A stretch of 64,000 bases of DNA from Nocardia arthritidis. GTDB taxonomy: Bacteria > Actinomycetota > Actinomycetes > Mycobacteriales > Mycobacteriaceae. This document shows positions 59,753-64,000 of this stretch, piece after piece. The first letter of the stretch is position 1. Each line of letters begins with the position of its first letter. The notes below the pieces were generated by a model. The model worked only from the letters and a program-made list of their open reading frames with translations, was not told where the DNA came from and did no database searches. The translations under genes were made by a program, and so were the position numbers. Location of the stretch: assembly GCF_011801145.1 (NCBI RefSeq), contig NZ_CP046172.1, positions 6,200,001 to 6,264,000 of the forward strand. The letters run 5' to 3'.

Positions 59753-59791
59753 CCCTTTATACCATTAATGCCCCTACAGATATATAAAGGG
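59753..59791. promoter_or_regulatory. VapB-type operator / AT-rich divergent promoter region
   Basis: CCCTTTATA (59753-59761) and TATAAAGGG (59783-59791) are perfect 9-base inverted arms around 21 bases. The segment is markedly AT-rich and lies between the divergent vapB and AlkB-like starts, so a VapBC complex bound here could affect both genes. Confidence 0.6.
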
Positions 59792-59831
59792 AATCTAGCA
59801 CACATGTTCGATCGAGATGTACTCTTCACAC

Positions 59832-60458
59832 ATGTCGACACCACTGCAGGGATCGCTGCTCGACGGGTTCGGCGAGGCGGAGCTCGGGTCGCTCGACGGG
59901 CTGCGGCGGACCGAGTTGAGCCAGGGCGCCTGGGTGGATTTGCTGCCCGGTTGGCTTTCGGGGGCCGATGCGCTGTTCGATCGGCTCGCGGCCGAGGTGC
60001 CGTGGCAGGCCGAGCGGCGGCCGATGTATGACCGGGTGGTGGATGTGCCGCGGCTGCTGTGCTTCTACGAGGAGGGCGAAACGCTTCCCGATCCCGTGTT
60101 GGATGCGGCGCGGGACGCCTTGAGCGCGCACTATCTGCGCGAGCTCGGCGAACCGTTCCGCACGGCGGGGCTGTGCTACTACCGGGACGGGCGCGACAGC
60201 GTCGCATGGCACGGTGACACGTCGGGGCGGGGCGCGACACACGACACCATGGTCGCCATCGTGTCGGTCGGCGCGGCGCGCAGCCTGCTGCTGCGGCCGC
60301 GCGGCGGCGGCCCCAGCCTGCGGTTCCCGGCCGGGCACGGCGATCTGCTGGTGATGGGCGGCTCGTGCCAGCGCACCTGGGAGCATGCGGTGCCGAAGAC
60401 GCGCAGGCCGGCCGGGCCGCGGATCAGCATCCAGTTCCGGCCGCGCGGCGTCCGTTAA
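59832..60458 (+). CDS. AlkB-like 2-oxoglutarate/Fe(II)-dependent dioxygenase
   Basis: A 208-residue enzyme of the AlkB family, which removes alkyl groups from DNA or RNA bases. Iron ligands: HGD (VAWHGDTSGRG, HxD motif) and the distal His of TWEHAVPK; the 2-oxoglutarate-binding Arg pair is in PRISIQFRPRG. An ATG five codons earlier at 59817 is also open; the one at 59832 gives the usual N-terminus. Divergent from vapBC. Confidence 0.92.
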   Translation: MSTPLQGSLLDGFGEAELGSLDGLRRTELSQGAWVDLLPGWLSGADALFDRLAAEVPWQAERRPMYDRVVDVPRLLCFYEEGETLPDPVLDAARDALSAHYLRELGEPFRTAGLCYYRDGRDSVAWHGDTSGRGATHDTMVAIVSVGAARSLLLRPRGGGPSLRFPAGHGDLLVMGGSCQRTWEHAVPKTRRPAGPRISIQFRPRGVR

Positions 60459-60552
60459 ACGAGCGTGCCGCGCGGCGTACAATTCCGACCTGCTGGTTTG
60501 TTATCGGTGCACCACCTGCTGTTCCCTCGACCCCGTCAGAAGGATCACGCGC

Positions 60553-61653
60553 GTGAACAAGCCACTGCTGCTGGCCATCGCGGCCGCACTCGTCATCGCC
60601 GGGCCGCTGGCCGGAATCGCGCTCCGCCGCTTCGTCATCCGGCTCGAACACCGGACCACCGAGGGTCCGCGCTCGCTGCGCTCCCTCGGCCTGCGCCTGG
60701 CGCACGACCTCGCCATCCCGGTCGCGGCGCTGGTGGGGCTGATGTTCGCGCTGTCGCTGCCGGGCGCGCTGCCCATCGCGCCGACCGCCGCGCACAACGC
60801 GCTGCTCGTCGCGCTCATCATCGTCATCTCGTACGCGGTGTCGCGGATCGCCGCCGACATCATCGCCTCGGTGGTGCTCGCGGTCACCGGGGCCGAGGGT
60901 TCGGTGAGCCTGTTCGCCACCATGACCCGGGTGCTGGTGTTCGGCATCGGCATCCTGATCACGCTGGGCAGCTTGGGAATTCAGATCACACCGCTGCTGG
61001 GCGCGCTCGGCATCGGCGGTTTGGCCGTCGCGCTGGCCCTGCAGGCGACGCTGGCCAACCTCTTCGCGGGCATCCACATACTCGCCTCGAAGATGGTGCA
61101 GCACGGCGATTTCGTGCGGCTGGACTCCGGCGAATCCGGCTGGATTCACGATATCGGTTGGCGCAACACCACTTTGAAGGAGATTCCGGGCAATTACGTG
61201 ATCGTGCCGAACGCCAAATTCGCCGACGCCATCCTCACCAACTATCACCAGCCCGAACAGAGTATGGCGGTGGTGGTGGAATGCGGGGTCAGCTATCGCA
61301 GCGACCTCGAACAGGTGGAGCGGGTCGCGCTGGAGGTGGGCCGGGAGGTGATGTGCGAACTCGACGTCGGCGTCGCGCATGCCGAACCCCGGGTACGCTT
61401 CCACACCTTCGGCGAATCCAGCATCGATTTCCGAGTCGTGTTGTGGACCAGGCATTTCGCCGATCAGTACCTGCTGGTGAGTGAGTTCATCAAGCGGCTG
61501 CACGAGCGATTCCAGCAGGAGAAGATCGTCATTCCCTACCCCATTCGCACGCTGGAACTCGGATTCACCAACGGGCACACCATGACTCCGTTCGACGCGC
61601 TCGCCGCGGAGCTGCCGATCGATCCGGAACCCCACCCGGCGGTGAGCCCGTGA
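60553..61653 (+). CDS. MscS-family mechanosensitive channel
   Basis: A 366-residue membrane protein. Hydrophobic segments: about residues 5-22, 50-72, 80-105 and 122-145; the last leads into the pore helix with the conserved Gly/Ala pattern LLGALGIGGLAVALALQATLANLFAG, then the beta domain (HGDFVRLDSGESGWIHDIGWRNTTL; VIVPNAKF). It should open under osmotic downshock. GTG start with AGAAGGA upstream. The gene follows the AlkB-like gene by 94 bases. Confidence 0.93.
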   Translation: MNKPLLLAIAAALVIAGPLAGIALRRFVIRLEHRTTEGPRSLRSLGLRLAHDLAIPVAALVGLMFALSLPGALPIAPTAAHNALLVALIIVISYAVSRIAADIIASVVLAVTGAEGSVSLFATMTRVLVFGIGILITLGSLGIQITPLLGALGIGGLAVALALQATLANLFAGIHILASKMVQHGDFVRLDSGESGWIHDIGWRNTTLKEIPGNYVIVPNAKFADAILTNYHQPEQSMAVVVECGVSYRSDLEQVERVALEVGREVMCELDVGVAHAEPRVRFHTFGESSIDFRVVLWTRHFADQYLLVSEFIKRLHERFQQEKIVIPYPIRTLELGFTNGHTMTPFDALAAELPIDPEPHPAVSP

Positions 61654-61730
61654 CGACGCGCCGTTGAACGGCACATGACGGACGCCACACCGGCGTACCT
61701 GTTCGTCTCGGGCACCGATACAGTGGCGAT

Positions 61731-62444
61731 ATGACCATTCCGGGGGCGGGTGTACTTGCGGTTATGCCGCTGCACGCGATCAGTGAGGTATACGGCGAAT
61801 CCGGCCTGCGGGACCGACTGCTCCTGGAAATCGCCGAACTGCCGGAACCCGAAGGGCCGACCGCGGCGCTGGATCTCGCGACCGAACTGCATCGCGACGA
61901 TCGCTACGGACGCGAGCCGTACCTGAATCATCTACTGCGCGTTGCCATCCGGATCGTCAGCCACTACGAGGTGCGCGACCCGGACGTGGTCGCGGCCGGC
62001 CTGCTGCACGATGCGGTCGAGGATCACGGCCCCGAGCTGGCGGGCGACCGCCCCGGCCCGGCCACCGCCGCCGCGCTCGGCGAACTGTCCACCCGCTTCG
62101 GCACCCGGGTCGCGGAAATCGTTGCCGCCGTGACCAATCCGGAGCCGGACCCGGCCGTCGACCGGCACGTGCAATACCGCGAGCACGTCGCGGCGAATCT
62201 CGCCCGCGCACCGTGGGCACGCGTCGTGAAGCTGTCCGACTTCACCGACAACGGCGTCGGCATCCTCTACGCCACCGGTTCGGCGATGCACCGCCTCGCC
62301 ACCAAATATCGCCCACTCACCAACGTCTACCGCGACCTCGTCAACCGCCCCGACACCCCACTCGCCGACCACGTGAAACTACACATCCTCGACCAACTCG
62401 ACCGCGCCGACGAACGCTTCGACGCCATCCTCGGCGCACGGTAG
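61731..62444 (+). CDS. HD-domain hydrolase resembling small alarmone hydrolases
   Basis: A 237-residue HD protein. The metal site shows His in YLNHLLRVA, the HD pair in AAGLLHDAVEDH, and the distal Asp in VVKLSDFTDN. HDxVEDH is the form seen in the (p)ppGpp hydrolase domain of RelA/SpoT and in MESH1-type small alarmone hydrolases (LLHDTVED). Synthetase, TGS and ACT domains are absent. A role in degrading an alarmone is plausible but unproven; the substrate could be another nucleotide. It precedes the HEAT-like gene by 17 bases. Confidence 0.82.
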   Translation: MTIPGAGVLAVMPLHAISEVYGESGLRDRLLLEIAELPEPEGPTAALDLATELHRDDRYGREPYLNHLLRVAIRIVSHYEVRDPDVVAAGLLHDAVEDHGPELAGDRPGPATAAALGELSTRFGTRVAEIVAAVTNPEPDPAVDRHVQYREHVAANLARAPWARVVKLSDFTDNGVGILYATGSAMHRLATKYRPLTNVYRDLVNRPDTPLADHVKLHILDQLDRADERFDAILGAR

Positions 62445-62461
62445 TCCATGCGGATAAACCG

Positions 62462-62809
62462 GTGAGCACGTATCAGAGACTGGATCCGATCGACCGTGGT
62501 GACGCGGAGGCAATACTGGCCTCGTCGGATCCGCACCTCATCGCCGAGGCGATCCTCCGGTCGGCGCTGCACGATCCGGACGGCGTATGGGTGACCGAAC
62601 GGGCGCTCGAACTACTGGAGAGCCGGGATATCGATGTCCGCGCGATTGCCGCGACGGCATTGGGCCATATCGCTCGGATCCATCGCGTGATCGATAGAGA
62701 GCGGGTCATCCCGGCGCTGCGCCGACTGATGGACAATCCCGAAACCGTCGGGCAGGCCGAGGACACGCTGGACGACATCGAGATCTTCGCTGCCGGACAG
62801 CAGCGTTGA
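62462..62809 (+). CDS. Small HEAT-like helical protein
   Basis: A 115-residue all-helical protein starting at GTG (VSTYQRLDPIDRGDAEAIL). Repeated helical pairs, for example WVTERALELLESRDIDVRAIAATALGHIARIH and ERVIPALRRLMDNPETVGQAEDTLDDI, resemble two or three HEAT repeats. Such small HEAT proteins are commonly found beside polymorphic toxins as immunity proteins, but no toxin is next to it. The gene lies between the HD hydrolase and the EspC-like gene on one strand. Confidence 0.75.
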   Translation: MSTYQRLDPIDRGDAEAILASSDPHLIAEAILRSALHDPDGVWVTERALELLESRDIDVRAIAATALGHIARIHRVIDRERVIPALRRLMDNPETVGQAEDTLDDIEIFAAGQQR

Positions 62810-62860
62810 CGGCACTGGCGTTGCGTATTCTGGCATCGCATTCAGATGAAGGGGTGGACC

Positions 62861-63190
62861 ATGGGTGACGCATCCGGGGTTGCGGTCGATCCGGAGAAGA
62901 TTCGCACGCATGCGACGAATGTGGAATCGGTTGGTCGGTCGCTGTCGCAGGCCGTCGAGGCCGCGCAGGCGGTTTCACTGCCGACCGATGCGTTCGGCAA
63001 GCTCTGCGCATTCCTGCCGCCGCTATTTCTCGATTCGATCGAGTCCGAGGGTGTCACGACGCTGCGAACCGCGCAGCAGGCCCTCACCGATGATGCGAGC
63101 AAACTTCGCTCCGTCGCGGCGGGTTTCGAGCAGGTCGATACGACCAACGCGGCGAACCTGAAATCCGTCGACGCGAATGGTGCGCGCTAA
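62861..63190 (+). CDS. EspC-like/WXG100-type type VII secretion target
   Basis: A 109-residue protein resembling the ESX-1 EspC family (PF10824). It is a helical hairpin with PEKIRTHATNVESVGRSLSQAVEAAQAVSLPTDAFGKLCAFLPPLFLDSIESEGVTTLRTAQQALTDDASKLRSVAAGFEQVD described in part: the first helix (VDPEKIRTHATNVESVG), the central loop around LPTDAFGKL and the second helix ending VAAGFEQVD, the position of the YxxxD-type export signal (here FxxxD). GAAGGGG precedes the ATG. Usually such genes precede a toxin or effector domain; none follows here, as the next gene is an opposed TetR. Confidence 0.8.
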   Translation: MGDASGVAVDPEKIRTHATNVESVGRSLSQAVEAAQAVSLPTDAFGKLCAFLPPLFLDSIESEGVTTLRTAQQALTDDASKLRSVAAGFEQVDTTNAANLKSVDANGAR

Positions 63191-63217
63191 CCGCCTGCGC
63201 CACAAGGCATTCGAGAC

Positions 63218-63784
63218 TCATGGGGCGCGTAGCACGGATTCGACGATTTCGCGGACCGCGTGAAGTAGCGGCTCGGTCTTTCCGGCCCGGGCCATCGCGG
63301 GGACCATTTCGCCGCCGAGAATAGATAGCAGCAGTTGGCCGACGGTGTCGGCGTCGAGATCCGGGCGGGCTTCGCGGAGCAATTCGGCGATGTGATCGGC
63401 CCAGAAGGCGTGGAATTCGTCGCGGCGCGGATGCGGCGGGATGGCGTTATAGGCGACGACCAGTTCGACGTTGGCGATGACCAAGCGGGTGAAGGCGTCG
63501 AAGAAGGCCACCAGGCGATCGCCCGCGGCGGCGCCGGGACCGAGCGGCGGCGGACCGGACCGGACGGCCGCCATGAGCTCGACGGCCGGTTCGCCGATCA
63601 ACTCGTGCAGCAGCCCGGCCCGGCTGCCGAAGCGGTGGAAGATGGTCCCCTTGCCGACCCCGGCCGCGGCGGCGACCCGGTCCATGGTGACCGCTTCGGC
63701 GCCGTGTTCGATGAGCATCGCCCTGGTGGCGTCGAGGATGGCTCGGCGGTTGCGAGCGGCGTCCGCCCGCTCTTTCGGGGGCAT
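63218..63784 (-). CDS. TetR-family regulator divergent from a quinone oxidoreductase
   Basis: A 188-residue TetR protein with HTH at about residues 10-55 (RNRRAILDATRAMLIEHGAEAV; MDRVAAAAGVGKGTIFHRFGSRA). The C-terminal region includes GDRLVAFFDAFTRLVIANVELV. The ATG at 63784 follows AGGTGAG. An inverted repeat between it and the divergent oxidoreductase suggests joint repression. Confidence 0.88.
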   Translation of the reverse strand: MPPKERADAARNRRAILDATRAMLIEHGAEAVTMDRVAAAAGVGKGTIFHRFGSRAGLLHELIGEPAVELMAAVRSGPPPLGPGAAAGDRLVAFFDAFTRLVIANVELVVAYNAIPPHPRRDEFHAFWADHIAELLREARPDLDADTVGQLLLSILGGEMVPAMARAGKTEPLLHAVREIVESVLRAP

Positions 63785-63819
63785 CTCACCTACTTTCGTT
63801 GCGCGGCAACCCCATTGAC

Positions 63820-63873
63820 AAGTTGACCGACGGTCCATATTGTCGAGCAGGCAACTGGACCATCAGTCAACTT
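63820..63873. promoter_or_regulatory. TetR operator pair before the quinone oxidoreductase
   Basis: Bases 63820-63837 and 63856-63873 are inverted copies with 2 mismatches in 18. Each contains a TTGAC-N5-GTCCA / TGGAC-N5-GTCAA palindrome (63823-63837; 63856-63870). The pair lies in the 100-base gap between the divergent TetR and oxidoreductase genes, the second ending 12 bases before the oxidoreductase ATG. Confidence 0.65.
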
Positions 63874-63884
63874 ATGGAGTTTTG

Positions 63885-64000
63885 ATGCGAGCAATCGTAA
63901 TGACCGGAGTCGGCGGGCCCGAGGTCCTGGTCGCCCGGGACGTCCCAACGCCGCGACCAGAGCCCGGCGAACTGGTCATTCGGGCCGAAGCGATCCCGGT
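63885..64000 (+). CDS. Zinc-type or zeta-crystallin-like quinone oxidoreductase (5' part only)
   Basis: Only the first 38 codons are in the window: MRAIVMTGVGGPEVLVARDVPTPRPEPGELVIRAEAIPV described by its opening MRAIVMTGVGGPEVL, the typical N-terminus of NADPH-dependent quinone oxidoreductases of the MDR family. GGAGTTTTG precedes the ATG. It is the probable target of the divergent TetR gene. The gene is cut by the window edge. Confidence 0.8.
   Translation, partial: MRAIVMTGVGGPEVLVARDVPTPRPEPGELVIRAEAIP

Overview
The window is high-GC actinobacterial chromosome, most likely Nocardia or a close mycolic-acid relative. Its backbone matches, gene for gene, the Mycobacterium tuberculosis Rv1379-Rv1438 neighbourhood (pyrR-pyrB-pyrC-Rv1382-carA-carB-pyrF ... 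mihF-gmk-rpoZ-coaBC-metK ... priA ... def-fmt-rsmB-rpe ... ribE-ribBA-ribH-Rv1417 ... uvrC-rapZ-yvcK-whiA ... gap-pgk-tpiA), nearly all on the minus strand. No tRNA, rRNA, CRISPR array, insertion sequence or prophage was recognised.

Layout. 1-4.0 kb: an amidohydrolase, a TetR regulator, a secreted LIP-family lipase and a META-domain lipoprotein. 4.0-7.0 kb: gap-pgk-tpiA (lower glycolysis). 7.4-9.0 kb: a Tat-exported cholesterol oxidase with a KstR-like operator upstream. 9.0-10.3 kb: non-coding DNA with two stem-loop modules and about 26 copies of a 17-bp tandem repeat. 10.3-15.4 kb: whiA-yvcK-rapZ-uvrC. 15.5-19.5 kb: HAD hydrolase, lipoprotein and lipoprotein-type gamma-glutamyltransferase. 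19.5-22.5 kb: riboflavin genes (ribE, ribBA, ribH) without ribD. 23.1-25.7 kb: an unassigned protein, rpe, and an anti-sigma/SigF pair. 25.7-29.8 kb: rsmB, fmt, def. 29.9-39.4 kb: an accessory block rich in regulators that sit next to or divergent from their probable targets (PadR; TetR/carotenoid oxygenase; TetR/NmrA; TetR-YqeB; IS30-type HTH regulator/serine hydrolase). 39.6-43.1 kb: priA, expanded by a long repeat-derived insert and broken by a frameshift. 43.2-47.3 kb: metK, coaBC, rpoZ, gmk, mihF. 48.0-56.8 kb: the complete pyrimidine operon with a PyrR-binding leader motif. 56.9-64 kb: accessory genes (methyltransferase/TetR divergon, GNAT, VapBC, AlkB, MscS channel, small-alarmone-hydrolase-like HD protein, HEAT-like protein, EspC-like type VII secretion target, TetR and the start of a quinone oxidoreductase).

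Two themes stand out. First, tandem-repeat expansion has hit several otherwise conserved loci: five 33-residue Gly/Ser/Arg repeats at the N-terminus of RsmB, about 490 residues of degenerate repeats inside PriA, GFGP repeats in a PadR regulator, a 17-bp minisatellite beside whiA, and a duplicated 3' end of metK. Second, several regulator-target pairs carry visible palindromic operators, so their regulation can be read directly from the DNA.
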